This document shows, piece by piece, positions 1 through 12,820 of a stretch of 64,000 bases of DNA; the stretch's first letter is position 1; each line of letters opens with the position of its first letter. Origin of the DNA: Mallotus nudiflorus (taxonomy: Eukaryota > Streptophyta > Magnoliopsida > Malpighiales > Euphorbiaceae); the NCBI GenBank assembly GCA_947683625.1, contig CANTUR010000112.1, positions 2,170,501 through 2,234,500 on the forward strand. The letters are read 5' to 3'. The translations under genes were made by a program, and so were the position numbers. The notes beneath the pieces are model-generated. The model saw only the letters and a list, made by a program, of their open reading frames with translations, was not told the origin of the DNA and made no database searches.

Positions 1-399
1 ATGACAGTTTTCATGAAACATTTCTACCAAAAAAAATAAAGAATCAAATGCATCAAAGAAAATTGATTGCAGATAAATTATAACTTATGATTGGTTTTTC
101 ATAATCGTGAAAATGTACAATACCAAAAATAATTTTGAGTAGAAAACATAAATTTATTTGAATCAAGAAAGGAGCCTCACTGCTAGTAATTAAAATGTCA
201 TGATCTTGAAATAAATTCAGAATTTTTCAAAAAGAGGCTTTTTGAACTTGGGTTGAGCCTCTTCAAACTTAATAGGGAAAAATTTAATATTGCATCATAA
301 TCAATTAAGGTTCAAAGATATATAAAATTAACCACTCAAGGTTTAAGCAATTAATTAAAATGCCACAAACAAACAAATATCATAAAGTATTTCTATCCA

Positions 400-735
400 A
401 CATACTAATCTCTCTTTTAATGGCTCACCAATGATCAAATTCTTTTGGAACTTCACTTTGGGGAGGATAATGACATTATCACCTTTGCTTAGATCTCCAA
501 TGAGCTTCATGCTAGCATGACCAAGTCTATTATCTTACTCTTAGCATTATCACCAAATGTAACTTTGCCTTCCTTTTTCATCTCTAAATTAGTGAAGAGG
601 TTGGCCTTCCCAGTCATGTGCCTTGAACATCCACTATTTATATACCACTTTTCTTTGCATATTATGGATTCCAAGCACACCTATAATAAAACGCATCATT
701 GCACTTTAGGTACCAAAATGTATTTGGGTCTTTAG
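400..735 (-). pseudogene. pol: copia aspartic protease / start of pol, broken
   Basis: Around 650-610 the minus strand reads KWYINSGCSRHMT, followed by a segment ending VTFGDNAKSK. This is the retropepsin active-site region of Ty1/copia pol. The catalytic DSG triplet is NSG here, with AAT at 636-638, so the enzyme would be inactive. The preceding segment has several stops. Integrase, RT and RNase H are not in the window. Confidence 0.75.
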
Positions 736-919
736 GGGTTAGCATTGAAAGATTCATCATTTAAGTACTCAAAATGTGTCTTTCTAATACAACATCTAAA
801 CTTCTTATGCCCCATCACACCAAAATAATGGCATCTAACATTTAGTGCATGCTCTTTCATTTTAAAGCTATAAAAACCATAAGAATGAGCATGATTGGGT
901 TTCCTAAGCTTAGGTCCTC

Positions 920-2494
920 TTAAGCTCTTACCTCTAGATTTGTTAGTCTTATTACCATTAGACTTTTTAGGTCCATTAGTTTTAAGACTAGGCTTTGGTA
1001 AACCTTAGCAATAGGAGTACTTAGGCTTATAATTTTTAAAGTACTAGCATGTGCATTTTTAAAACCAATTCCACCTTTAGATTTTAAAAGAGTAGAAGTC
1101 ATAGAGATCATACCATCAATAATTTCCTTTCCTTTATTAAATTTAGCAATGGACTCTTTGAGATTGCCATTTTCATTTTCTAAAATTATATTTTGTTTAA
1201 TAAGCTTTGCATATTCATTTGTAATCTCAATTTTCTTAGAATTACTTTCATTCAATGAATTGGTTCACTCTTTATTAGAGGACCTTAATTTCTTAAGTTC
1301 TTCTTTTAAATTTTTTACCATTTCTTTAAGTGAATTAATTTTAGACAAGTATTTATCACATTTATGCACTAATTTTTCACAAGCATATATCATTTCATCA
1401 TTGGATTCAAGGTCTAGAGTTACCTCATCACTTAAAGGTTCCTCCAAGGCCATGATGCAAAGGTTGGCAACCTCTCCATTGGTGTCATCATCTCCACACT
1501 TATTCAAATCATCCCAAGTTGCTTTAAGTGCATGTTTCTTTTCCTTCTTATGTTTCCTATCTTTCTTGAAGGATTTCTTCAACTTTTGGCATTCGAATTT
1601 AGTATAACCCAATTTGTTACATTCATAGCAAATCATTTCATCCTTTTTGCTTGAGTCTTGCTTCTTAAACCCTCTTCTTTTCTTCATGATGTAATATCTT
1701 ACCTTTCTTAAAATTATATCATGCTTATCTTCATTTTCACTTGAAGATAAGCATGATATAATGTCTCTACTTATCTTGAGAGCAATCCTTTTGTCACTCT
1801 TGGCCATCTTTTGCTCTACCACTTAATTCATTTTGATTTCATGGGTGAGAAGTTTCCTAAGTAGTTCAGCCATAACTAGAATAAAAGGATCATTTACTTC
1901 TTTAATTAAGGCCATATTAGCTTCCTAAACCTTTTAAGGAAAACTTATAAGAATTTTATTGTTGACATCCTCATTTGAAAATTTCTTGCCAAGTTTTCTT
2001 AGAGAATTGATGAGAGCGATAAGCATATTATACATATCACTAATTTTCTCATAAGGCTTCATCTTAAACAATTCATACTCTCTTCTAAGCATTTGTAATG
2101 TCTTATTCTTGACTTGACTAGTGCCTTCATGCTTGGTCTTCAAACATTCCTAAATCTCTTTGGCCAATTTTAAATGTTTTATTCCATTGTATTCTTCTCT
2201 ACTCAATCCATAATAGAGAATGTTAATTGCTTTCCTATTTCTCAAGTTGGCTTTAGATTGCTCATTACCTAATTCCTTTCTATAAAGGATCACCTTATTG
2301 CCTTCATTGTCTTTCTTTATTGGATGACTCCAGCCTTCTTCAATAATATCCTATAAACTGACTCCTTCATTATCCAAGAACATCTCCATTTTATTTCTGT
2401 AATATGCATAATCGGTACCATAAAAAAATAGAGGTCTTATGTAGCTAGGACCATGAATATCAGGGGTGGTAACAACTTAACTTGTGGAGGTCAT
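920..2494 (-). pseudogene. gag: copia gag (nucleocapsid), broken
   Basis: The frame opens with ATG at 2494, shortly after the primer-binding site, and runs leftwards with several stops. An N-terminal UBN2-like region (about 2143-1934) contains the family pattern KTKHEGTSQVK and ELFKMKP. A CCHC-type zinc knuckle follows near 1640 and reads CYECNKLGYTKFEC, so the usual His is Tyr and metal binding is doubtful. After it come a Lys-rich stretch and a long Glu/Lys/Asn coiled-coil-like tail (about 1400-1150). The gene would have encoded the structural protein of the virus-like particle. In-frame stops occur near 1930, 1825 and 1262. Confidence 0.8.
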
Positions 2495-2540
2495 GATCTT
2501 TTCTCCACAATGGTCAAATTTTAAAAAAATGGAGACCAAT

Positions 2541-2552
2541 GCTTTGATACCA
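2541..2552 (-). other. primer-binding site (initiator Met tRNA type)
   Basis: The minus strand reads TGGTATCAAAGC two bases after the LTR end. This is one base from the usual plant initiator-Met primer site TGGTATCAGAGC. It fixes the element orientation and the LTR boundary. Confidence 0.8.
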
Positions 2553-2554
2553 AA

Positions 2555-3938
2555 TGTATTTCCACAAGTGCCAGGAGGGGGGGGGGGTGAATTGGCTTTT
2601 TGAGAAATATGGGTAATTTTCATTTTACACCCAAAGCAACAAAAAATAAAATTTAAACTGAAATAAATGAAGATTATAAGTAATGAAAATACAATGAATT
2701 TATAGAGGTTCAGCCCTTAAAACCTATGTCCTCTCCTCAACCACAAGTTAAGAATTTCAATCCACTATCAATCTACTTCAAGGTGTAGATTAAACCTTTA
2801 AAAGCTTAAATCAAGCTACCTAAGTATTTTCCCAAGGCTCACACTCAAACCTAAGTGTTTTCACAAGGCTCACACTCTAACCCCAATGTTTTCAATGGCT
2901 TACACTCAAACCCCAATGTTTTCAATGGCTTACACTCAAACCCAAGTGTTTTCAATGGCTCACACTCAAACCCACTTGCTAAGAACAATCCACTTAGCTT
3001 ACAAGTGAATAAAAACCTAACCCAACTCACTTAATCTCACTATTAAGCTTTTGAAAAATGGTTTTAAACACTCACCAACCCATACTCAAGAACACTCTTG
3101 AGAAAAATAAGAATTATAAGAATTAAAGATGAAAGCTTGGGTGGTTGAAGGATTAATTGAAGATTAAATGCTCAAAGATTTTGCTAAATGTGTTTGCTCA
3201 ACTTTCTTCTTCTTTTCTAGCTCTGTTTGTGTTGTATTTAAACCCTTTAAGAGAAAAAGAGTTGTTAGGGATGCATTTGATGCAAATAGAGCCGCTTGAA
3301 TTACCCAAGAAAAAGCAGGTCTGCACATTGTCATGATCATAATTCTAAAGGCGCCAATAAGAAATTCAAATTTGTGCACTTTCATGATCATAATTGTGGT
3401 GGTGAGACTGATCATGACAACACTCTACCATTTTTGTAATTGACCTTCATGATCATAAAAAAATAGTTATGGTCATAATTTAGGCCATCATGATCATAAC
3501 ATTGGTGGTAACGCTGGTCATGACTGGTCTCAGGAATTTTTTAAAAATTGCAATTTCCATCTTCTTTTTTTTGCTTGAAAATTTTTCTTGATGATTAGGA
3601 TTTGCTTATGACCATATATAATGAAGATTCCCATCATATTTAACCAATTTTGACTTCAGATCTCGATAGAAAATTTAATCTTCCATTTTCCTAGTTTTTC
3701 ATGGTATGATAAGTCTGTCACCACTCATGATTAGGCTACAAACTTGGAAAATCATCATATTGACTTTTGCATTACTTATGTCCGGACTTGAATTGTTCAA
3801 TATTAATTAACCTAAATATAAACACTTAACACACAGATTAAATATAATTTTACTTGATTACTTGTGACCATTAAAAAAGATTATTTTACCCCTCAAGGTT
3901 CAACAATTATAAATGAAATTGGAAAAACATGTCTAACA
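2555..3938 (-). repeat. 5' LTR of the SIRE-like copia element
   Basis: Read on the minus strand the repeat begins TGTTAGACATG at 3938 and ends in CA at 2555, directly before a primer-binding site. Length is 1384 bp. It contains a G run (about 2576-2588), a 30-bp tandem repeat (2836-2974) and several CATGATCAT palindromes (3331-3510). The partner LTR lies off the left edge, so the 5' boundary rests on the TG...CA ends only. Confidence 0.75.
2836..2974. repeat. 30-bp tandem repeat inside the copia LTR
   Basis: About 4.6 copies of a 30-31 bp unit begin GGCTCACACTCAAACC and end GTTTTCAAT. Units start at 2836, 2867, 2897, 2927 and 2957 and differ by a few bases. It is a local minisatellite within the LTR. 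Confidence 0.85.
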
Positions 3939-4743
3939 ACTTTTTCAATCATTTTTTTTTCTTTTTGCTTTGAAATTCAAATTGTCCATCAACTTTTGGT
4001 GAAAGAGCATATTGGATGTTTATAATTGTTTGGTCCAATTAAGACATTTTTTGGTCTAATTTTAAAATTTAAATTATTTAAATATGTATAGATAAGTTTA
4101 TATCTTTAATTTAAAGTATGAAAAATTATTTTATATAAAACTTATATTTATATATTTAATTCATAATATTAGAAACCAAAATAAGTAAATATATTTTATC
4201 ATTGAAAAATTTTGAAAGTAATATAAATGTTATAAAAGTAAAAAAAAATTATGAATGTTAAAAATACAAAGTTTCAAGAGTAAAAAAAAATTATATTAAA
4301 AAATTGACAAAATTTAAAATTACAAACCGATGAAGTATGAGAGTTTAGATATACAAAATGAAATTTGAGGGGTCTAAAAATAAAAATGTGAAAAGTTTAG
4401 GAGTTTGGATGTAGGTTTTGCTAAATTAAAAAAGTGCATAGACATGTGAATTCAAAAATAGGAAAATTATTAACCAACGAACAAATAATCGAGAAGAAGG
4501 TGCTAAGCAACATCAATTTCTTTTTGTTCGAAAATACAGATATTAGTATTTAAGGGAAAATAAAAAAGAGAGAGAAATTAATGGAGTGAAAGGTACTAAG
4601 AAAGTTTATTGGAATTCTAATAAACAAAAGTAACATTACATGAACAGGATGATCAAAAGAAATGTTTGATTATTTGTGAACTTAATTAGCTAGGTTAGGT
4701 GGTTTTAAAGGCTTTTGCATGTGTAGTGTAAGTTGAAAGATTA
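3939..4743. other. unassigned A+T-rich DNA between two elements
   Basis: About 800 bp of A+T-rich DNA separates the copia LTR from element A. I find no coding similarity, terminal repeat or tandem array in it. It is the left flank into which element A inserted; the base run GATTA at 4739-4743 is the likely target-site copy. Confidence 0.5.
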
Positions 4744-4825
4744 TGTAATAATTCAAATTTTTGGTTATTATTATTATTATTGTTGTTATTAGTATTATAT
4801 TTATGTATGTAATATAGGGAAGAAG

Positions 4826-4874
<49 letters not shown>

Positions 4875-6743
4875 GAAGAGACCAAGTGAGGTTGGACATG
4901 TTGGTGTCCCTTTATTTATAAAGGAAGGAAGATTGCTTTGCAGAGAGGAAAGATGGGGAGATTTGATTTTGGAGGCAAATTTCCTTTTAGTATCAAAACT
5001 TTTCTTTTCTTCCATTAACCACTTAAATGACCTATTATCGACCTTGAATTTTAACCATAACTTCTTTTCATCCTCTTCTACATTTCTATGCTTTTATTTT
5101 ACAAAAATCTGACCAAATATACCTAGAAATTAAAAAGAATTTTCGGGCCTTCTTTCTTCATTTTTCACTATTCCAATAGGTTTTAGGCAACGAGGTTGCC
5201 TCTATTGTGTTTGTCTCTTTACCACGAGTCTATAGGTACTGACCATGAGTTCAATCTATGTCCGTAGAATATTTAACAAATATTTTTAGGTAAATTTAGC
5301 TTATATTCCTATTTTGTTATTCAATGTTGATTTTGGGCTATTTGAGGCTTTTCATGTTTCTACTAATTATTAGGAATATTTTGGTATATTTGGTTTTGTC
5401 GGGTGACACTTTTCCGGTGAAAATCCAATGGGTCCCATCCGAACTTCGATAAATGAATAGTGTCAAACCGAGATAAATATATGAAACTATTTTTAATAAT
5501 AGTATAAATTATAGTGATCAATTTCTATAAATGGAGTCTAGTTTAATTCTTTATGGATTTTGAGAAATAAATCTCGGAAAGGTTGCAGTGTAAATTAGTT
5601 AATTTAATTGTTGGAGATAATTCTTAAGCCTCAAATTAATCATTTAGGTGATTCCATCATTTTTATAACTTTTTAAAATTTTTGGAGTTATTAGGAGTTT
5701 ATTTGATAATTATTTATATATATTGTTTATAGAGTATACCGGAGCAGAGACAATGAGTATTAGAGAACAAGGACACGTCAGCCTACTCGCTCCACTTGTA
5801 AGTTAATATTTGAAATGTATGTTGGATTTACACATAAAGTATAAATTGATTGAATATATTTAAAAAGGAAAATTTAATTAAAGAATTTATATTTTAATAT
5901 TAAATTATTTATACTGTTAAATTATTATATTTAAGAAGAGGAATCAATTTAAGAAATTATATTTCCAATATTTGAATATTGATAATGTTGATTTTGATAT
6001 TTTAATATGTTGATTATGTTTTGATTATATATAATGTTATTTTGCCATTATTATTTTATTATGATGATTATTGATGCTTTAATTCGGTTATTTGTTATTA
6101 TGATTTTATTATAAGGATATGGTGAGAAATTTAGAGTACTTTCACTTCAAATTATAGTATTTCTTGTGCATTTTATATATAAAAATATTTTTGGAAAAGA
6201 CTGGTATAACGAGCAACCTGATAGGTGCCATCGGGATTGTCTGCACACATGTAATGATTTTGAGTCGGGCCTTTATTGAAAAATTTATTTATGAAGCTTG
6301 GTTGATGCTTAGCTCTCAGGCGTATGGTATTTAAAAAGGCGAGGGTGATGCATAGCTCTCAGGCGTAATTTGGTTGAACATTTACTGGGACTGGTAGCCT
6401 CTCAGGCGTATCATATTTAAAAAGGCTAGGGTGCTCTCAAGCGTAATTTGGTTGAACATTTACTGGGACTGGTGGCTCAATTGATGATTAGCTCTCAGGA
6501 ATTGCCAGTAAATATTTGATTAAGAGACTAACTGTGACTGGTAGCTTAGCTCTTCGGAACAGACAATCATTGAATAAATAAGAAAGCCGAATGTCTTTTA
6601 GATTGTGGTTAGTGTTCTACCATTAATTTCTACCTAAATTATCTATTAACATTATTTTATTATTTTATCTTCTTATTGTATGTTTGGCTAAATAATTGGT
6701 ATTTAGGAGTTATGTTTTCAAGAAGCTTACCAAAAGAATGTTG

Positions 6744-6799
<56 letters not shown>

Positions 6800-7387
6800 T
6801 TTGATAAATAAATGATTTTCTTTAAGTGCAATTTTATAGCAAATATTTGTAATAAATGTTTTAATAAAAGAAGGTTTTCAAACTAATACACATTTCTTTA
6901 TATTAGCTTACTCAGTGAGGTATGAGTCCCCTCAATTATTTTTTCAAGAACTTGGGAATCTACAGTTAGTTCATCTTCTCTACGCTGGACTCATTTTTCA
7001 TCGGCTATTTTATATAGGATATTTTAATGTTATTATTGTACGTGGATTATGTGTAGTAATCTAGACACTGTAGTAGTTTGAATGACTTGTATTCTTGGTA
7101 TTTGTAGTATAATATGTTTAAATTTATATTTTAAAATATGTTATGTAATTTTGGTATTGAGTTATGGAGAACTGGTGATTATGTATATATGTATTGGGAG
7201 TGTTTATTACAATTTGTAGGTTTTGATGTTGTCCTGATACAGAGGAAACTTGGCAAGATTTTTCTTGGAAATTTAAAGTTATTTTTATTTTTGTATAAAT
7301 TGCTTAGGCTTACTATGAGTTTTGGAAGCTTATTGCTTTCTTATTCCTTAGTGTCGATCACGTGGCATTAGGGGTTAGGTTGTGACA
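4744..7387 (+). repeat. 5' LTR of element A
   Basis: It starts TGTAATAATTC and ends GGTTGTGACA, five bases before a primer-binding site. Length is 2644 bp. Inside are an (AT)n tract at 4829-4871 followed by a mostly (AT)-free leader, a block ACTCAGTGAGGT near 6910, a hairpin with 9-bp stems (6458-6466 with 6505-6513) and a second long (AT)n tract at 6750-6796. The leader from about 4875 matches 35611 onwards in the 3' LTR. Confidence 0.9.
4829..4871 (+). promoter_or_regulatory. (AT)n tract at the expected TATA position of the chromovirus LTR
   Basis: About 21 AT dinucleotides lie just before the leader. The same position holds (AT)n tracts in the 3' LTR (35577-35611) and in the solo LTRs (40311-40382, 52543-52560, 58645-58664). 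The steady placement upstream of a differently composed leader suggests an expanded TATA box. No transcript evidence is available. Confidence 0.4.
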
Positions 7388-7391
7388 AAGT

Positions 7392-7403
7392 TGGTATAAG
7401 AGC
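7392..7403 (+). other. primer-binding site of element A
   Basis: TGGTATAAGAGC lies four bases after the LTR end and differs by one base from the initiator-Met site TGGTATCAGAGC. Confidence 0.85.
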
Positions 7404-8345
7404 ATTTGTTGAATTCTTATTCTATAGTTTGTGAATGCCTATCATTTCTTAAAATTATTGGGGGTGATTAGGATGATAAATGTCACTTCTTGTTGTTGTT
7501 GTTTCTAGAATTCCACATATATGTTAGTTTCCTTATCATGTCTTAAATCCTATTAATCTATGCATCTTTTCGAGATGAGGTGAATGTGAACTACTCGTAT
7601 TGCATAGACAACATATATGGATAAGCAATCCTTTCAAGATGAAATTCCAATTCTAGTTCTAGCCTCTACTCCACTTATTTAGCATAAAGGATAGCTAGAG
7701 GCAGTTGCAACTCAAGGGCCATAGTAGTTACCGCAAGTGGTATAGGCAACTTTTGAACTAGAACTTATAGCATTTGTTGCTGGCATAGCCAAGATTAATG
7801 AGGGATTGGTAGCATTTAACCAAGCATGGCAATGGTTCAGTAGATGTTTTAATGGAGGAATCAAAAGATGTCTATCGTTGATGTAGCACTTTTGTACTTT
7901 ATGACAGGTAGAGTTCATTTTGATGGAACAATAAATGATTTGGATTTTATCAAAATAATTAAGTTATAGATAAGGATAGGTTCTGCAAATTATTAAAGGA
8001 TAATTATGAAGTTTTCAGTTTAGACTGTAGTATAAAATTGGTTCATACGGTGAATCTAGCTATAAATGACTGCTATAACATGGTTAGAGTTTAAAAAGTA
8101 ATTTTTAAGATATTTTTGTTCACCTTCAATGACAGACAATTATAGATGGTAGTTGTTACATTTAGCTTGAGGAGAGCGATTAGTGGAGTACACCCTCGAG
8201 TTCTTTAGGCTATTAATTCATGCTGTAAATATGGTATAAGATGAGAGGATGTGGTAACATTGTATGTCACCAGATTAAGTCCATCATATATTGGCATGCG
8301 AGTTGAGGACTGAAGTTTAGAGAGTTATTTACAGAATTAGTCCTT
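7404..8345 (+). pseudogene. gag: element A gag remnant
   Basis: This stretch lies between the primer-binding site and the protease. It has no long open frame. Short pieces in different frames resemble chromovirus gag; near 8165-8240 there is a segment reading RRERLVEYTLEFF, like the core of a Ty3 gag domain. No zinc knuckle is recognisable, and the protease active site that should follow is also missing, so a deletion probably removed the gag-protease junction. The assignment rests mainly on position. Confidence 0.55.
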
Positions 8346-8907
8346 TTGGATGTAATTAATTTTGACATGATTTTGAGAATGGATTGGTTAGCTCAATGCT
8401 ATACTACATTTGACTATCAAGAGGAATACGTGATTTTTAGAATTCCAAATGATGCAGAATTTCAATTAAGAGGTGTCAAAAGTTCAATGCCTCATAATCT
8501 TATTTTTGCTATCATAACCAAAATGCTTAGAAGGGGTGTCAAGGCTATTTGGCTATGGTCAAAGATATAAATTCAAATAAGGGGGTGGTTGAGAATGTGC
8601 CAGTGGTATGTGAATTTCTGAATGTTTTTCGTAAAGAGCTACCAGGATTACCACCAGAAAGAGAGATAGAATTCTGTATTAATATTGTACCTTGTATAGA
8701 TCCTATCCCTATGTCACTTTATAGAATGGCACCTGCTGAATTAAAGGAGCTTAGAGAGCAATTGCAAGAGTTGCTTGATAAGGGTTTCATTAGACCTAGT
8801 ACATCTCTTTAGGGTGCATTGATATTTATGAAAAAGAAAGATGGTAGTCTCCGACTTTGTATTGATTATAGACAGTTGAAAAAAGTCACCATCAAGAACA
8901 AGTATCC
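8346..8907 (+). pseudogene. pol: element A protease C-terminal part and RT N-terminal part
   Basis: The first frame (8346-8570) carries the flap and C-terminal half of a retropepsin, including DVINFDMILRMDWL. The upstream D-S/T-G triplet is absent. An overlapping frame from 8549 carries the linker and start of RT, with PVVCEFLNVFRKELPGLPP and LLDKGFIRPSTS. A TAG interrupts at 8810-8812, then MKKKDGSLRLCIDYRQL follows. The frame stops at KYP, exactly at the TATCC target site of element B, and the RT continues at 32848. Confidence 0.85.
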
Positions 8908-10918
8908 TATGAGTGACCTGCGTGTCTCTTGCATTTTCGAGGGACATGGAAACGTTATCGAATAAGGACAAATGATTAGTTTCGAGAAGGACAAGATACT
9001 TTTTTTTTATTTTTTGGAGTTGCCACCTGATTTTTAAAAAATTAGGAAAAGAAAAGGGACAACATCAGTTCACTTAACGAGTGTTGCCCCTAGCAAAGCT
9101 TTTCAGGTTCAAGGGATCACATATACTTTTTGACTATTTCTTATTATATGATATTCAATATATAGCTACCATAACACCCTAGTTTTGATAATGATAGTTT
9201 GTATAGCATTCACACTGTACATCAGATAATAGAAGATAATAAAACTGAAGATACCATTATTACATCACTTTCCTAGTAAAATACATATAAAAGAAAAAAA
9301 GGATTGTGGAAAAGTAAATCTAGCTTTTATATAATGAACCCATAAGGTTAGCATAAGTATGCATGTAGCTTGCTCGATCATATGAATAATGGGATAAGCA
9401 ATGGACACTCAATCACTTGAAAGAGTAAGCAATATGTACACAATCATGCATGTTTGCTGTGATTATTTATGCTATAATGACATACGATGATGATATAAGG
9501 GATGCATGATGATATCATTGGATTGTGAACATAATGACTCTAGTCTAGAATATGAACTTTTTGTGTTATTGATATTTACAATGTGATTTCATGTTTTGAA
9601 ACTAGAGGATGCAAAATGATAATATAAGATAAGTAAAATAAAGTATAAATTATTCATATAGCATGCAAATTGCCAGTCTCATCATGCAACCATAATAATA
9701 TTCACAAATGCTTACGATAATAAAGTAAAATGTAGTATGATAAAGAAAATGTGCTAAAATGATTGTGCGTTCCTTATATTTGACTAAGCTTGAGTGAGTT
9801 TAGAAGCTTTAGCTTTGAGGGATTATCAAGCTTTTCTCATTGAGAGGTTTAAAATGACATGTAGAATGATGCTAGTTTGTATACCTTTGAAGCATGCTTT
9901 GATAAAGAAAAGGTTAGGTTTGTGTAAGGGAGACCTAATAACCTAAGAAAAACATAGTGGGAGAGCTAAAATTGTATGGAAGTAGGTTTCCAATGCCTTT
10001 AAGTTGATAAATTTTTTAGTGTGTGTGTGTGTGTGTTTCCTCTTGCTCCACCTAAAAAGCGGTGTGGAGGTGCCTATTTATAGTAAAAAAATGACAAAGA
10101 GGGGGGAATAGGCGTGGTCATGCATGTTTCCCTAGCATGGAGTGCATGACCATGCAAAGTGCGCATGACTATATGCTTGGCGTGTGGCCATGCGCTTGAT
10201 TACATGCACTTTCACGCGTTACGCATTCCATTCGAGGCTTTTTCAGGCTATTGCAAGGTTGGTTCCTAGGGTTTTTTGGCCTTCCTAATGCGTTTCACAG
10301 TTAGTTTTATTTAATTTGGCCTCAATTTTAGCATATGACACCTAGGGGTGTTTATGCGCACTTCTGAGTGATACACGCTAATCCTCGGGTTATTTTGGAC
10401 TGTTCCATGACCACTTCTGGAGGTTTTAAAGCCTTCCAGATGTGTTTCTGAAGTCCGTTTTGGCTTTCATTTTAGCACGTGACACTTAGGGGTGTTCATG
10501 GCTTTATGCTCACTTTTGAATGACATGTGCTAATCCTTAGGTTGTTTTGGATTATTCCGAAACCACTTTTGGAGGTTTTGGAGCCTTCCAAAGACGTTCT
10601 TGAAGTCCATTTCATCAAAATCAAATTTTTTTTTCATGAAGTTAGGTCCCGATCTGATGAAATGAACACCGGCTCAATAAGCTATATATTCGGAGAGAAG
10701 ATTCCCTAAATAATCCTTTTACTAGTCTACTAATTCGTATTTCATAAGATCAGAGCACAACTTAATAGTTCAGTGATTGACTTTGCACAGTGGTGGGATC
10801 GATCATGGTTTTAAAGTTGCATACTTCAAAGGCATTACGAATGAGTAGACTCTAGTCTTTTTAAAGATTAGTTTTATCATTGGACCTTTTTGGGTACAGT
10901 CAAAATTGAGGTATGACA
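8908..10918 (-). repeat. 3' LTR of element B
   Basis: This 2011-bp repeat matches 30872-32847 along its length. On the minus strand it begins TGTCATACCTC at 10918. The expected terminal CA has become TA (8908-8909 on the plus strand). A (GT)n tract lies at 10019-10036. The purine-rich stretch on the minus strand just before it (plus 10919-10934) is the likely polypurine tract. Confidence 0.85.
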
Positions 10919-11060
10919 GTTGCCCTGTGCTTCACGTGTGTTACACAACCACCTAGCGCTAGTGGCAATATATATAAAGCAAATGCAAAAATGCAAAAAA
11001 TCATTTTCTGAGGAGAGAGGCACTTACTTGAGTGATGTGTTGTTGCGATTCGATTATTGG

Positions 11061-11637
11061 GATACTACCACTATAACCTCTTCAGGTGTCAGGTGAACAA
11101 GTACTATAAATACTACCACTATAACCTCTTTGGGTGTCAGGCAAACAAGTAGATACTACCACTATAACCTTTTTGGGTGTCAGAAGAACAGATAGATACT
11201 ACCACTATAACCTTTTTCAGGTGTTAGGTGAATAAATACTATTAATATTGCCACTATAACTTCTTCGGGTGTTAGGCGAACAAATACTACCACTATAACC
11301 TATTCTGGTGTTAAGTAAAAAGACACTACCACTATAACATCTTCAGGTGTCAGGCGAACAGATACTACCACTATAACCTCTTTGGGTGTTAGACAAAAAG
11401 ATACTGCCACTATAACCTCTTCGGGTGTCAGGCAAACAAATATTGCCACTATAACCTCTTTGGGTGTTAGGCGAACAAATATTGCCACTATAACCTCTTT
11501 GGGTGTCAGATGAATAAATTCTACCACTATAACCTCTTCAGGTGTCAAGCGAAAAGATACTACCACTATAACCTCTTTGGGTGTTAGGCAAATAGATATT
11601 GCCACTATAACCTCTTTGGGTGTTAGGCGAACAGATA
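11061..11637 (-). repeat. 39-bp minisatellite near the 3' end of element B
   Basis: Fourteen units share the core CCACTATAACC. The later ones have a 39-bp period and the first few are longer. Because 39 is a multiple of three, the minus strand stays open across most of the array and would encode about nine imperfect copies of a 13-residue unit containing LTPKEVIV. Each unit also carries short complementary segments around a 6-nt TCTTTG-like loop. The array sits about 140 bp inside the 3' LTR, like the hairpin array of element C. Confidence 0.85.
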
Positions 11638-12820
11638 AGTTATGATTATTGTAATTGATGTAATATGCCCTTCTCATTTTGTCTTGGTCGGTGATGATGT
11701 AGTAATGATGCAATAATGATGATGTCATCATTTGTCATGTTTAAAGATGTCATTTTGATGATTTCGAGCAGGATATCCTTTCAGTGATTCTTCCTTATTT
11801 TTCTTATTTCAAGAGGTGTTGAGTTTTTAAAATAGGTGAGGTCACGTGCAACATCTTTAGATAGATATAGTCCATTTCAGTATACTTTTGTGTGAGTTCA
11901 GTGCATGTCTTATGCTCAAATGGAGGTTTAGGACCAAAGAAATGAGTGTGTAAAGTCTCAGAGTGTGAGTACAACTATACAGGAGCACGTTAAGGGGGGG
12001 GGGAAGTGCTCGTTGCTGTGCTTGTGGATCGCATGGTCACACCCCTGCCCCTCTTTAGTCTACTTAAGATGCTCATTTTTTAAGGGGGAAGCTTCTTCCG
12101 ACCTTCTTTAAGTGTGTTTCATCTTCTCTTGACTATTTTGGAGTTTTGGGTGTTTTATGCTCTATTTTTGCTTTTAAATTTTTTTTTTCTCTGCATAAGA
12201 TAGAGTTCCCCAACATTCCTAAGGGTTGGAGGATATGTTTTTGGACATCAAAGGTAACTTCACAAAGGCTACTAAAGCGAGGACCTTTACTATGGGGACT
12301 AGTACTAATGGTCTGTGTAGCACTCAGGGTCCTTAACTATCTAGGCTTTCTCGAGAGGACTTGATTCCCGTGGTTCATAGTTTGGAGACTCATGCTTGGG
12401 CTCGTCAATATTGCTAAGTAGGTCCACCTATTTTATTTAGTTGTTTAAGCTGATTTGCTATTTATTAGCTTTTACTGTATTTGTTATTCTTTCAACTGAT
12501 GTTACCGTACCTGTAGTTCTATAGCTCTTATTATGATTGTTTATTCATAATTTTGTTATAGATGCTGATAACTCAATAGCTCTTACTTTATTTTTGGTTT
12601 TGATTGTCTGCTAGTGCTTGTTGTGATGCTTCTTTTCAGCTCTTATTATTATCGTTGTCCTATTAAATAGTAAAAAAAAGATGTGTCAGCATTTATTATC
12701 TATGTAGACTCTTGATAGCGTACCTATTATTTGTAGTCTCGTAGGTCTATTTTTGTATTTCCTGGTAGCTTTAATAGGGTCAACACATACTATTAGCGTC
12801 TTCCATTGTGTGTGAAGTAG
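11638..12820. other. element B interior without a clear gene
   Basis: This 1.2-kb stretch lies between the 39-bp array and the PMD gene. It contains a G run at about 11995-12002 and short frames only, including one of 72 codons at 12146-12364 with no recognisable motif. It could hold the promoter and leader of the plus-strand PMD gene, which is an inference from position. Confidence 0.4.

Larger units (their letters stand above)
1..3938 (-). mobile_element. Ty1/copia element (SIRE-like), 5' part
   Basis: On the minus strand the order is LTR (2555-3938), primer-binding site, gag with a UBN2-type region, zinc knuckle and long coiled coil, then the start of the protease. The rest of pol and the 3' LTR lie beyond the left edge. 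This order is that of a Ty1/copia element. The long Lys/Glu-rich tail after the zinc knuckle suggests the SIRE lineage, which is an inference. The element is dead: gag has stops and the protease has lost its catalytic Asp. Confidence 0.85.

Noticed and set aside
4682..5015. Open frames of 67 and 106 codons on the minus strand
   Set aside because: They consist of a Tyr/Ile run translated from the (AT)n tract plus LTR leader of element A, with no independent coding signal.
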